Below are positions 40,888-48,892 of a DNA stretch of 64,000 nucleotides, one piece after another; position 1 is the stretch's first letter; each line of letters begins with the position of its first letter. The notes below the pieces were generated by a model that was given only the letters and a program-made list of their open reading frames with translations, was not told the origin of the DNA and made no database searches. Origin of the DNA: Curtobacterium pusillum. GTDB lineage: Bacteria; Actinomycetota; Actinomycetes; Actinomycetales; Microbacteriaceae. The stretch covers positions 673,261 to 737,260 of the forward strand of contig NZ_VDZH01000001.1 of NCBI RefSeq assembly GCF_007673235.1, read 5' to 3'. The position numbers and the translations under genes are program-made.

Positions 40888-41669
40888 GCGGGGACTTCCT
40901 CTCGGGTGGTGCTGCTGCTCAGCGGCAGGTTGTGCGCGCCGGTGGACGATCCGCCGTCGACGCGCAGGATCGTCCCCGTGACCCACCCGGACTGCTCCGG
41001 GTCGGCCAGCCAGACGACGGCCTTCGCGATGTCGGTCGGGTCGCCTGGTCGCCCGAGCGGGTTCGGCGACACGGCGGCGGCGTACTCGTCGCTCACGCGG
41101 TTCACCTCGCTGTCCACGACGACGAACCCCGGCGCGACGGCGTTCACCCGGATGCCGGCGGCCCCGAGCTCCAGGGCGCTCGCACGGGTCACCATCTCCA
41201 GCGCGGCCTTCGACGTGCTGTACGGAGCGGCGCCGGGGCGGGCGCGGAGGGCGGCACCCGACGTGATGTTGACGACGGTCGGGGTCCGACCGGACCGGGT
41301 GGCGAGGCGGCCGAGTGCCACGGTGGCGAGCAAGGGCGCTCGGACGTTGACGTCCTGCACGGAGTCCCACGTCGTGGCGTCGAGCTCGAGGAAGGGTGTC
41401 GCCGGGTAGACACCGGCGGCGTTCACGAGGACGTCGACGGGTGCCTGCTCCCACGCGGCGGTCACGGCACGCGTCGGGGCGTCCGGGTCGCGGAGGTCCG
41501 CCACGACCGTGCCTGCGGCGTCCGTGGAGCCGATCGACCCTGCGGCTGCGGCGAGTGCGTCGGCACGGTGGTCGACGAGCGTCAGCCGGTCGCCGAGGGC
41601 GGCGAACGACCGGGCCACGGCGAGCCCGATCCCGCTGGCCGCCCCCGTGACGAGCACGTGCCGCGTCAT
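40884..41669 (-). CDS. SDR family oxidoreductase, catabolic operon
   Basis: 261 residues, classical SDR. TGAASGIGLAVARSFAALGDRL, NAAGVYP, catalytic Ser in NITSGAALR, YSTSKAALEMVTRASALE, and GTILRVDGG near the end. Overlaps the transporter gene before it and the reductase gene after it by four bases each. It likely oxidises or reduces an intermediate of the substrate brought in by the MHS transporter. Confidence 0.92.
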   Translation of the reverse strand: MTRHVLVTGAASGIGLAVARSFAALGDRLTLVDHRADALAAAAGSIGSTDAAGTVVADLRDPDAPTRAVTAAWEQAPVDVLVNAAGVYPATPFLELDATTWDSVQDVNVRAPLLATVALGRLATRSGRTPTVVNITSGAALRARPGAAPYSTSKAALEMVTRASALELGAAGIRVNAVAPGFVVVDSEVNRVSDEYAAAVSPNPLGRPGDPTDIAKAVVWLADPEQSGWVTGTILRVDGGSSTGAHNLPLSSSTTREEVPA

Positions 41670-43009
41670 CGGAGGACCTTCCCCTTCGTCTCCGGCATCG
41701 TCAGGTAGACGACGAGTCCGATCGCCGCGGCCACCGCGCAGTAGACCCAGACGAGGTTCCCGTACCCGGCGCCGCTCATCCAGGTCGTGATGTAGGGCGC
41801 GGTCCCGCCGAAGATCGCGACTGCGAGGGCGTAGGGCAGGCCGATCCCGGTCGCACGGACCTCCGGCGGGAACTGCTCGGCCATGATCACCGCGCAGTTC
41901 GCCGAGTAGCCGAGCAGGAACAGGATGCCGATGACCTGGATGATGAGCAACGACCAGAACGTGCCGCTCAGGAACGTGAACGCCGGCCATGCGAACAGCA
42001 GGAACCCGCCGGCGAAGATCGACATCGTGGGCTTGCGTCCGATCTTGTCCGACAGGATGCCGGCGAACGGCAGCAGCACGAGGAACACGACCATGGCGAT
42101 CACGTTCGCGAGGAGCGCCTGGTTGAGCGGGAGCCCCGTCGTGACGTGGGCGTAGGTCGGCATGTACGAGACCCACATGTAGTAGAGCAGGGTGCCGGCG
42201 ATGGTGATCCCGAACACGCGTGCGGTGGCACCCGGGTGGTCGCGGAACATCGCGACGACGGCGTTGCGCTTCGGCGCGGCCGTCTGCGCGTCACGGTCCC
42301 GCTGGGCGGTGAAGGACTCGGTCTCCTCGACCGAGGTCCGCAGCCAGATGCCCACCAGCCCGATCAGCGCGCAGAAGACGAAGGCGGCGCGCCAGCCCCA
42401 GGCGTCCAGGGCCTCGGGTGAGAGCACCGAGGTGATGATCGCACCGATCCCGGAGGCGATCAGCACGCCCGCACCGACCGACACCTGCTGCCAGGATCCG
42501 GCGAAGGCGCGGCGCTTGGGAGCGGCCGACTCGACGAGGAACGCCGACGAGGAGCCGAACTCCCCGCCCGCCGAGAAGCCCTGCACGAGTCGCGCGAGGA
42601 GCAGCACGATCGGTGCGGCGATCCCGATCGTCGCGAACCCGGGCGTGATGCCGATGACGAGCGAGGCGGCGGCCATCAGCCCGATCGTGAGCATCAGCCC
42701 CTTCTTGCGGCCGTGCCGGTCGGCGTACGCGCCGAGGACCGCGGCGCCGATCGGACGCATCACGAACCCGACCGCGAACACCGCGAGCGTCGCGAGGAGC
42801 GCCGCCGCGTCGTTGCCCGGCGGGAAGAAGTGGTGGCCGAACACCGACGAGAACGTCGTGTAGACGGCCCAGTCGATCCACTCGACCACGTTCCCGATGC
42901 CGCCGGCGATGATCGCCTTGCGGCCGCGGGCCGTGAGCCGCGTCTCGTGCACGGCATCCGGCGCGGTGCCGGCGGCACCGAGCCTCGGGTTGGTTGCTTC
43001 TGCTGTCAT
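41666..43009 (-). CDS. MFS transporter, metabolite:H+ symporter (MHS) family
   Basis: 447 residues, twelve membrane helices. GNVVEWIDWAVYTTFSSVFGHHFFP, GAYADRHGRKKGLMLTIGLMA (loop 2-3 motif GxxxDRxGRKK) and RLVQGFSAGGEFGSSSAFLVE are hallmarks of the MHS group (ShiA, KgtP, ProP-like), which import organic acids or betaines with protons. First gene of the catabolic operon; AGGAAG lies upstream of the ATG. Confidence 0.93.
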   Translation of the reverse strand: MTAEATNPRLGAAGTAPDAVHETRLTARGRKAIIAGGIGNVVEWIDWAVYTTFSSVFGHHFFPPGNDAAALLATLAVFAVGFVMRPIGAAVLGAYADRHGRKKGLMLTIGLMAAASLVIGITPGFATIGIAAPIVLLLARLVQGFSAGGEFGSSSAFLVESAAPKRRAFAGSWQQVSVGAGVLIASGIGAIITSVLSPEALDAWGWRAAFVFCALIGLVGIWLRTSVEETESFTAQRDRDAQTAAPKRNAVVAMFRDHPGATARVFGITIAGTLLYYMWVSYMPTYAHVTTGLPLNQALLANVIAMVVFLVLLPFAGILSDKIGRKPTMSIFAGGFLLFAWPAFTFLSGTFWSLLIIQVIGILFLLGYSANCAVIMAEQFPPEVRATGIGLPYALAVAIFGGTAPYITTWMSGAGYGNLVWVYCAVAAAIGLVVYLTMPETKGKVLR

Positions 43010-43064
43010 CGTTGCGTCGACTTCCTGGGTGGGAGGAACGGGGGTGCGGAACGGGTGGAGCAGC

Positions 43065-43109
43065 GGACTGGAGGCGCGGGGCGGGGTCGACCCGTGCCTC
43101 CAGGCCGTC
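43065..43109. repeat. Dispersed hairpin repeat, copy 8
   Basis: GGACTGGAGGCGCGGGGCGGG with GTGCCTCCAGGCC, with mismatches in the arms. It overlaps the last bases of the polysaccharide deacetylase gene (stop 43108-43110, minus strand) and so directly follows its coding part. Confidence 0.75.
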
Positions 43110-44058
43110 AGACGGTCGCGTCCGTGGCGGACGCTCCGACCGGGTCGAGACCGCTCGCGGTCGCGACGTGCTCGGCGAGGCCGGCGTGGGTGGTGAACCA
43201 GACGTCGTCGAACGAGCGGATGTGGGCGAGGAGCGCCTCGAGGACGACGAGGCGCGACCGGTGCCCGATGAAGTGCGGGTGCATGGTGAGTTGGAACACG
43301 CCGCCCTCGGCACGCGCCACGTCGAACTCGTCGCGCCAGATGCGGCCGACCTCGTGCGGCGGCGTGTACGGCCGCAGCGACTGGAAGCGCTCCATCATCA
43401 GGTACGGCGCGTCGTCGCGGATCCAGTCCACCGGGATCTCGACGATGCCCGTCGGCTCGCCGCGGTGCAGGATCTCGTACGGGTCGTCGTCGGCCATCAG
43501 CGAGGAGTCGTAGCGGAAGCCGAGCTCGCGGGCGACGTCGAGCGTGGAGTCACTGAAGTCCCACGACGGCGTCCGGATGCCCGTCGGGCGCACACCGGTC
43601 TGCGACGTCAGCACGTCGACCGCCCGGCTCAGCAGGTCCAGCTCGTCGTCGTGGCCGAGCAGGGTGTTCCGCTCGTGGATCCAGCCGTGCACCGCGACCT
43701 CGTGGCCGTGTGCGACGTACGTCGGGGCCTCGTCGGGGCGGAGCAGCGCGCACACCGCGGGCACGTAGAACGAGGACGGGGCCTCGTAGCGGTCGAGCAG
43801 CCGGAGGATGCGTGGGACGGCTGCTCGCGCGCCGTACTCCCCCATCGCCATCCGGCCGGGCGACGTCTCGCCGTCGCGCAGTGACGGGGTCTCGTGGTCG
43901 GAGTCGAACGAGATCGCGACCGCCACGCGGGCGCCGCCGGGCCAGCGGTCGGGGCCCTCCGGCGGCAGCAGGTTCCGTCCGGCGCGGACCTCCTCGACGT
44001 GGCCACGCCAGGTGGGCTCGTTCCACTGCCAGGGCTGCTGGTGGTCGGGCTGGGGCAT
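43108..44058 (-). CDS. Polysaccharide deacetylase-fold hydrolase
   Basis: 316 residues. The NodB-fold motif 1 is AISFDSDHE (Asp pair), motif 2 is HGWIH (H-x-x-x-H metal site) near residue 128, followed by GIRTPSWDFSDSTLDVARELGFRYDSSLM. It lacks a signal peptide, so the substrate is probably intracellular, like the HpPgdA/PuuE group (cyclic amides, allantoin, imides) rather than cell wall sugar. GGAGGA lies upstream of the ATG. It faces the AsnC-type regulator and stands next to the M20 operon on the same strand. Confidence 0.88.
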   Translation of the reverse strand: MPQPDHQQPWQWNEPTWRGHVEEVRAGRNLLPPEGPDRWPGGARVAVAISFDSDHETPSLRDGETSPGRMAMGEYGARAAVPRILRLLDRYEAPSSFYVPAVCALLRPDEAPTYVAHGHEVAVHGWIHERNTLLGHDDELDLLSRAVDVLTSQTGVRPTGIRTPSWDFSDSTLDVARELGFRYDSSLMADDDPYEILHRGEPTGIVEIPVDWIRDDAPYLMMERFQSLRPYTPPHEVGRIWRDEFDVARAEGGVFQLTMHPHFIGHRSRLVVLEALLAHIRSFDDVWFTTHAGLAEHVATASGLDPVGASATDATV

Positions 44059-44111
44059 GGTGTCCTCCTGTGGTGGTCGGGTCACGCGATCGTGGGGGCC
44101 GAGGCGTCGGG

Positions 44112-45173
44112 TCACGGGATCGCGGGGGCCGAGGCGTCGCTGGCCGGGACGAACCGGCCGTCCTCGATCCGGCTCCACATCCGTTTGACGGTGCGGAGCT
44201 GCACCGTCACGTCGACCTCGCGCACGCCGGGCAGCGCGCCCAGGACGTCGGTCGTGAAGGTGTAGACGGACGCGAAGTCGGGCAGGAACGCCTGGCCGAT
44301 GAGGTTGTACCGTCCGAGCGACGCGGCGGCGTAGTGCACGGCGGGGTGCCCGGCGAGCTGTGCGGCCGCAGCGGAGAGCCGGTCGGGTGCGACGGAGATC
44401 CACACCTCGAGTTCGGTCGTGCGGCCGAGGAGCGCCGGGGCCACGAGCGGGCCGATCCGGAGTCGACCGCTCTGCACCAGGTCCTCGAGGGTGCGGCGGG
44501 TGGCCGCCTCGGACCGACCGACCTCGCGTGCGAGATCGGTGAGGGGCTTGCGACCGTCGCGGACGAGGGCGGCGAACACGGACCGCTCCTCAACGGTGGC
44601 GTCGGCGTGCAGCGGTGCCACGCCTTCGCCCGTCGACGGATCGGGAGCGGGCGCGTTCGCGGTCGCCGATCGCGGGGCGGCCGTGGGTGTCGGCCGCGGG
44701 CCGTCGCCGGGGAACACCGTGAACGGGGCGGTGAAGGTCCGCACGATCGGCAGGGCCTCGGTCTCGACCGGACGCCCGTCGACCACGATGGTGCTGAGGA
44801 ACGCGGTCAGGTCACCGACCCGGGGCAGGACGACCTCGGCCGTGCAGTCCGCCGAGCCCGTGAGGGTCGCGGCGAACCGGACCTCGGGGCGTCGGGCGAG
44901 GGCATCCGCCAGGGCGTCGGCACGGTCGGCCCCGGACTTGATCCGGACCTTCGTGGAGACGCCGAAGCCGGCGGCGAGCACGTCCGACGCGGCGATGATC
45001 CGGACGGCTCCGTCCTCGATCAGACGTGTGACGCGGCGTTGTGCGGTCGAGGGCGAGCAGCCCGCCAGCTCACCGATCGCCGCCCAGGAGGCACGGCCGT
45101 CGTGCGCGAGGGCACGGAGGACGGCGCGGTCGACCTCGTCGGCGGCGGTGGGACGAGCATCCGTCAAGGTCAT
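44112..45173 (-). CDS. Double Lrp/AsnC family transcriptional regulator
   Basis: About 353 residues made of two complete AsnC units: helix-turn-helix 1 (DEVDRAVLRALAHDGRASWAAIGELAGCSPSTAQRRVTRLIEDG) with its ligand (RAM) domain, a Pro/Ala-rich linker near residues 160-190, and helix-turn-helix 2 (SVFAALVRDGRKPLTDLAREVGRSEAATRRTLEDLVQSG) with a second RAM domain. It probably controls the neighbouring deacetylase and M20 operon in response to an amino acid-like ligand. ATG 45173 lies seven bases after TACGTT, so it is likely leaderless; TTG 45182 is an alternative. Confidence 0.9.
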   Translation of the reverse strand: MTLTDARPTAADEVDRAVLRALAHDGRASWAAIGELAGCSPSTAQRRVTRLIEDGAVRIIAASDVLAAGFGVSTKVRIKSGADRADALADALARRPEVRFAATLTGSADCTAEVVLPRVGDLTAFLSTIVVDGRPVETEALPIVRTFTAPFTVFPGDGPRPTPTAAPRSATANAPAPDPSTGEGVAPLHADATVEERSVFAALVRDGRKPLTDLAREVGRSEAATRRTLEDLVQSGRLRIGPLVAPALLGRTTELEVWISVAPDRLSAAAAQLAGHPAVHYAAASLGRYNLIGQAFLPDFASVYTFTTDVLGALPGVREVDVTVQLRTVKRMWSRIEDGRFVPASDASAPAIP

Positions 45174-45180
45174 GCGGATC

Positions 45181-45186
45181 AACGTA
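45181..45186 (-). promoter_or_regulatory. -10 box (TACGTT) of the AsnC-type gene, leaderless type
   Basis: Minus-strand TACGTT, seven bases (GATCCGC) before the ATG at 45173. Confidence 0.55.
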
Positions 45187-45210
45187 TTCCGTCATTCCAC
45201 GACCGTCAAT

Positions 45211-45221
45211 GCAAGATTTGC
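45211..45221. promoter_or_regulatory. Candidate AsnC-type autoregulatory site
   Basis: GCAA-GAT-TTGC is a short inverted repeat in an AT-rich patch about 25 bases upstream of the -10 box of the double AsnC gene. Lrp/AsnC proteins usually bind such short palindromes at their own promoter. Confidence 0.4.
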
Positions 45222-45276
45222 GTCACACACGACTCGTAACACGATGTTTTCATTCACCTCCACTGAGACGGACAGC

Positions 45277-45308
45277 GAAGGCCGCCCCGGTTCCCCGGGA
45301 CGGCCTTC
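45277..45308 (-). terminator. Terminator after the VOC gene
   Basis: GAAGGCCG and CGGCCTTC close a GC-rich stem with an inner CCCGG/CCGGG pair and a short loop. It starts 15 bases after the stop of the VOC gene on the minus strand. Confidence 0.65.
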
Positions 45309-45322
45309 GTCGTGCACACGTG

Positions 45323-45679
45323 TCAGGACTGCGGCGGCGAGTAGAACTGCAGGTCGTTGCCCTCGGAGTCCTTGAACGGGAAGATCCGGCCCCACGGGTG
45401 CTCGCTGATCTCCCCCTCGACGTCCGCTCCGCGCTGCCGCAGCTCGGCGAGTTCGTCCTCGATGATGCCGTCCGGCTGGAAGGTGATCACCGCGCCGCCG
45501 GCGGACGAGACGCTCGCGTCCTCACGGGCGTTCAGGCCGATCATCAGACCGCCGACCTCGAGTTCACTCCAGTCGTCGCTCTCGTTCCGCACCGTCAGTC
45601 CGACGGTGTCGCGGTAGAACGCCACCGCTCGTTGCATGTCGGTCACCGGGACCCACACCGTTGCCACTCCGGATGCCAT
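45323..45679 (-). CDS. VOC family (glyoxalase/bleomycin-resistance-like) protein
   Basis: 118 residues: ATVWVPVTDMQRAVAFYRDTVGLTVRNESDDWSELEVGGLMIGLN and ERGAD-like QRGADVEGEISEHPWGRIFPFKDSEGNDLQFYSP. This is the full two-module VOC domain, with the final Glu-equivalent region of metal-dependent members changed to N/D. Substrate not known. Monocistronic, with a terminator. Confidence 0.9.
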   Translation of the reverse strand: MASGVATVWVPVTDMQRAVAFYRDTVGLTVRNESDDWSELEVGGLMIGLNAREDASVSSAGGAVITFQPDGIIEDELAELRQRGADVEGEISEHPWGRIFPFKDSEGNDLQFYSPPQS

Positions 45680-45747
45680 TGCCGTCTCGTCTCCGGCCGC
45701 GCGGTGCGGCCCTCGACGCCGTTGTACGCGAGCGTGTCCGCACGCCC

Positions 45748-47241
45748 TCACGGCGTTGCGGACTCCGGCTTGCCGGCGAGTGTGCCGGGGTCAGACTGGA
45801 CGAGCAGCGGCGCCATCCGGAACCCGTGCACGTCCCCGCCGTTCATCGGCATCCGGAAGCCGGCGAGCTCCTCGTGCGCACCGGTGTCCGGGTCGACGGA
45901 CCTGACCGATACCTGCCGCCCGTCGCGGACGACGGCGAGCAGTGCGCGGTCGTCGATCCACCCCGGGTACTCGATGCGCTGGTGTTCGTCGCCCGGGAGC
46001 ACCGCGACCGGTCGCGTCTCCCGCGACCACGTGCGGAGGACGCAGGTCTCCCGTTCGAGGACGCCGGAGCGGTGCTCCGTCCGGAGCACGAGCAACCGCG
46101 AGCCGTCCGGACTGACCGCGCCGGAACCGACGAGTTCGAGCCCGAAGCCCGAGTACCTGCGGGGCCACGACGAGTCCAGGTCGATGAGGTCCAGTCTGCT
46201 GAACGGGTTCGCGACCCACCCGAACCCCACTGCGGCCCACCGACGGTCCAGGGAGAACTGCACGCTGGGCCCGGTCAGGTTCGGGCTCAGGCCGACGGCG
46301 AACTGGTGCTCGAGCTCCCGCACGTCGCCATCGCGTTCGATCGTCACCACTGCGGTGGCGTCGTAGACGTCGAGTGGAACGGAGTGCACGGTGGCCGACA
46401 GCCCAGGACCGCCGTCGAAGACCAGGGTGTTCGGGGGCTGCTCGGGTTCCACCACGACGGATCCGGACACGAGATCGATCCTGCGTCGCTCCGGAACGGG
46501 CCCTCGACCCCGGCGCCACGCCGTGTAGCGGGCGGAGGCTCCGTCAGGCGCCAGCTCCCATCCCCCGCAGTCGTCGCCGTCGGCGAACGGGTCGGTGAGA
46601 CGGACCAGTCCCTGTCCGGGGTCCCACACCCAGATGCCGTCGGCGCCCGTGAGCATCCACGGCACCGGACTGTGTGGTCGGCCGGAGCGTGTCCGGCGCG
46701 CGGGGCCGGTCGGACGACGGGTCCGCGTGACGAGATCATCGGGGGTCGGGGCGACGCGTCGGACGATCTCGAGCGGCGCGGCCGCGTACTCGGCGGTGTT
46801 CATCACCGCGAGCGCGTCGAAGGTGGACACGTCCCACCGCGGGTCGTTCGCGACGATGCCGTGCCGGAGGGCTTCGCAGTACATCGCTGCGTCGATCGAG
46901 GTCCAGTGGTCGCCCGCTTCCTCGTCCATCGCGTGGTACAGGTAGTGATCGATCGCCTTCAGTACCTCGACGGCCGTCCAGGTCTCGCGCTCGGGTGCGG
47001 CGTGCTCGTACGGCTCGTGGTCGTCGTCCCAGTCGTGGCGGGCGTCGAACACCGCCTCGTTCTGTCCGACGAGCGCGGCGCCGAGCTCGGCCGCGGAGCC
47101 CGCGTCGACCGTCCCGACCACGACGGCGCCGTCCTCTCCGTGGTGGCCCCACCGGAGCGGCCCGCCGAACCGGGGTTGCAGGCCGGCCCAGACCAACACG
47201 CGGATGTGTTCGTGGTCGATCAACGAGTTGCTCACGACCAC
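45748..47241 (-). CDS. Hypothetical protein with probable beta-propeller C-terminal half
   Basis: About 497 residues. The N-terminal 160 residues (GLQPRFGGPLRWGHHGEDGAVVVG...AMYCEALRHGIVANDPRWDVSTFDALAVMNTAEY) resemble no family I can name. From about residue 195 there are repeated Gly/Trp/Asp-rich blocks (GADGIWVWDPGQGLVRLTDPF; SGAVSPDGSRLLVLRTEHRS; YPGWIDDRALLAVVRDGRQVSVRSVDPDTG), as in TolB/WD40-type propellers. No signal peptide, so probably cytoplasmic. The start may be GTG 47235, six bases after CACGAT. Confidence 0.75.
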   Translation of the reverse strand: MVVSNSLIDHEHIRVLVWAGLQPRFGGPLRWGHHGEDGAVVVGTVDAGSAAELGAALVGQNEAVFDARHDWDDDHEPYEHAAPERETWTAVEVLKAIDHYLYHAMDEEAGDHWTSIDAAMYCEALRHGIVANDPRWDVSTFDALAVMNTAEYAAAPLEIVRRVAPTPDDLVTRTRRPTGPARRTRSGRPHSPVPWMLTGADGIWVWDPGQGLVRLTDPFADGDDCGGWELAPDGASARYTAWRRGRGPVPERRRIDLVSGSVVVEPEQPPNTLVFDGGPGLSATVHSVPLDVYDATAVVTIERDGDVRELEHQFAVGLSPNLTGPSVQFSLDRRWAAVGFGWVANPFSRLDLIDLDSSWPRRYSGFGLELVGSGAVSPDGSRLLVLRTEHRSGVLERETCVLRTWSRETRPVAVLPGDEHQRIEYPGWIDDRALLAVVRDGRQVSVRSVDPDTGAHEELAGFRMPMNGGDVHGFRMAPLLVQSDPGTLAGKPESATP

Positions 47242-47328
47242 ATCGTGGGAGACGGCCGCGCTCCGGCTCGACCCCCAGTCCGGGCTGTCGAGCCACGTGC
47301 GTGGGCCGCTCGCCGCGAGCCGCCCGTG

Positions 47329-47829
47329 TCACCGGTCCCGCAGGACCCGCTCCACGATCGCGTCGAGGCCCTCGTCCGGCCGCAGGGGTCGCTCCGTGAC
47401 GAAGGGCAGCGGGTCCCAGCCGCGGTACCACTCCCGCATCTGCTCGGGAGTGAACTCCACGGCCTGCGGGCGGCTGCCGTGCCGGACCACGGTCTCGTCG
47501 AACGTCAGGTCGAAGGCGTAGAACCGTGCCTCGTCGGCATCACCCGCGATCCGCTCGATCATCGCCGCGTACCGGTCCGCGCGGAGGATGCCCTCGAGCA
47601 CGACGTGGTGCCCCGCGGCGAGACAGTGCAGCGCAGCCGCTTCGAGGAGGGCCGCGTGCGCCATCCCGTCCGCGACGCCGGCGTCCTGGCGTTCCTTGTA
47701 GACGATCCGCCGGAAGTGGTCCTGCCCGAGGACGGCCGTGGGCCAACCCAGCGCACGCTGCAGCGCGGCTGCGACGGTCGACTTGCCGGAGCCCGAGTTC
47801 CCACGGATCACGATCAGCACGGGGTTCAC
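47329..47829 (-). CDS. P-loop kinase-like ATPase
   Basis: 166 residues. Walker A GNSGSGKST at residues 10-18, QDHFRR and GHHVVLEGIL (about 75-83) where gluconate/adenylylsulfate-type kinases and zeta toxins have their Walker B, and a lid-like RADRYAAM. It resembles chloramphenicol-phosphotransferase or zeta-type small-molecule kinases annotated as AAA kinases. No antitoxin gene is adjacent, so a metabolic or resistance kinase is more likely. Confidence 0.82.
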   Translation of the reverse strand: MNPVLIVIRGNSGSGKSTVAAALQRALGWPTAVLGQDHFRRIVYKERQDAGVADGMAHAALLEAAALHCLAAGHHVVLEGILRADRYAAMIERIAGDADEARFYAFDLTFDETVVRHGSRPQAVEFTPEQMREWYRGWDPLPFVTERPLRPDEGLDAIVERVLRDR

Positions 47830-47841
47830 GCTACGTCGTCG

Positions 47842-48231
47842 TCACACGTCGACCCGGTACCCGAGCGCCAGGTCCTCGGCGTTCACCCCGCGGATGCCCC
47901 AGTTCACCTTCGGCGTCTCGGTGATCGTGATCTCCACGCTGTGCGGCGCGATGCCCACCTCGGCCGCGATCCGGTCGAAGAGCTGCCGGATGAGCGCCCG
48001 CTTCGCGTCGGCGGACCGACCCTCGAACATCGACACCTCGATGATCGTGTAGTCGTCACCGCGGTCCTCCGGGTACACGAAGTCGGCCGGGTCGAGCCCG
48101 ACGAACCGGTGGAAGCGCTTCTCCGCCGGGTAGTCGAGGGCCGCCACGACCGCGCCGTGGATCGCGTCGGACAGCTGCTGGCGTCGTGCATCGATGGAAG
48201 TCCGCCGTCCGTACACGATCACCTGCGCCAT
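47842..48231 (-). CDS. Tautomerase family protein
   Basis: 129 residues with Pro-1 replaced: the mature N-terminus would be AQVIVYGRR. Core (HGAVVAALDYPAEKRFHRFVGLDPADFVYP; DYTIIEVSMFEGRSADAKRALIRQLFDRIAAEVGI; VEITITETPKVNWGIRG) matches the 4-oxalocrotonate tautomerase superfamily. Lack of the catalytic Pro-1 after Met removal is notable; the start is fixed by the leaderless promoter. Activity therefore uncertain. Confidence 0.85.
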   Translation of the reverse strand: MAQVIVYGRRTSIDARRQQLSDAIHGAVVAALDYPAEKRFHRFVGLDPADFVYPEDRGDDYTIIEVSMFEGRSADAKRALIRQLFDRIAAEVGIAPHSVEITITETPKVNWGIRGVNAEDLALGYRVDV

Positions 48232-48237
48232 AGCGAG

Positions 48238-48243
48238 ACCCTA
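48238..48243 (-). promoter_or_regulatory. -10 box (TAGGGT) of the tautomerase gene, leaderless type
   Basis: Minus-strand TAGGGT, six bases (CTCGCT) before the ATG at 48231. Confidence 0.6.
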
Positions 48244-48315
48244 GCGGGCCGGGCGCGGCGCAGCGCGGCGCGGCTGGCCCTGCGGGAGTGCCAGCAGTTC
48301 CGCGCCGACACCGGG

Positions 48316-48321
48316 TACCGT
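48316..48321 (+). promoter_or_regulatory. -10 box (TACCGT) of the membrane protein gene, leaderless type
   Basis: TACCGT, seven bases before the GTG at 48329. Confidence 0.55.
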
Positions 48322-48328
48322 CACCCCC

Positions 48329-48856
48329 GTGAACGGAGTCGGAACCCTCGACGAAGCCGGCCGGCTGCGGCTGCTCGGCGCCGGTGTCACGGGCGCCGCG
48401 TTCGCCGTCGTGCTCGCCACCCTCGTCATCTCGTCGTGGGCGGGTTCGAGCACCGCGGTCGTGGTCTCGATCGCCATCCCCGCAGCGGTCGCCGGCATCG
48501 CGATCGCCGTGGTCCTGCAGCTCCGCGAGTGGCGGGCCGAGGGCGGGTACGCGCGCTCGGTGGTCGTCCGGAACTGGATCGTCGACGGGCAGGTGCCGGC
48601 CGGCGTCCCCGCGACGGAGTGGATCCCGCTCGTCCAGGCGCAGGCCGAACGCGAGGCCGCCGGCTGGGGGAAGATCGTCCTCAGCACACTGTGGATCGCG
48701 ATGACCTGGTCGATGCGCGACCAGCACGGCCCCCTGATCACCACGATGTTGATCGCGCTGTGGATCGGACTCGGCCTCTGGAGCGCCGCATGGGTCATCC
48801 CGCGCGCCCGCGCCGCGAAGGCCCTGCTGCGGAACGGCGTCGCGACCGCGAACTGA
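48329..48856 (+). CDS. Hypothetical membrane protein
   Basis: 175 residues, four predicted membrane segments in two hairpins (VTGAAFAVVLATLVISSW; AVVVSIAIPAAVAGIAIAVVLQL; GKIVLSTLWIAMTW; TTMLIALWIGLGLWSAAWVI) separated by a soluble loop of about 45 residues. No family recognised. Leaderless start; the next gene has its own promoter. Confidence 0.8.
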   Translation: MNGVGTLDEAGRLRLLGAGVTGAAFAVVLATLVISSWAGSSTAVVVSIAIPAAVAGIAIAVVLQLREWRAEGGYARSVVVRNWIVDGQVPAGVPATEWIPLVQAQAEREAAGWGKIVLSTLWIAMTWSMRDQHGPLITTMLIALWIGLGLWSAAWVIPRARAAKALLRNGVATAN

Positions 48857-48879
48857 CCGTCGCCCGAGCACCGGGTGAC

Positions 48880-48885
48880 TACGCT
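48880..48885 (+). promoter_or_regulatory. -10 box (TACGCT) of the aldo/keto reductase gene, leaderless type
   Basis: TACGCT, seven bases (CACCGTC) before the ATG at 48893. Confidence 0.6.
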
Positions 48886-48892
48886 CACCGTC

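Noticed and set aside
47329..47829. Zeta-type toxin
   Set aside because: The P-loop kinase resembles it in part, but no epsilon-like antitoxin is adjacent and the zeta catalytic pattern is incomplete.
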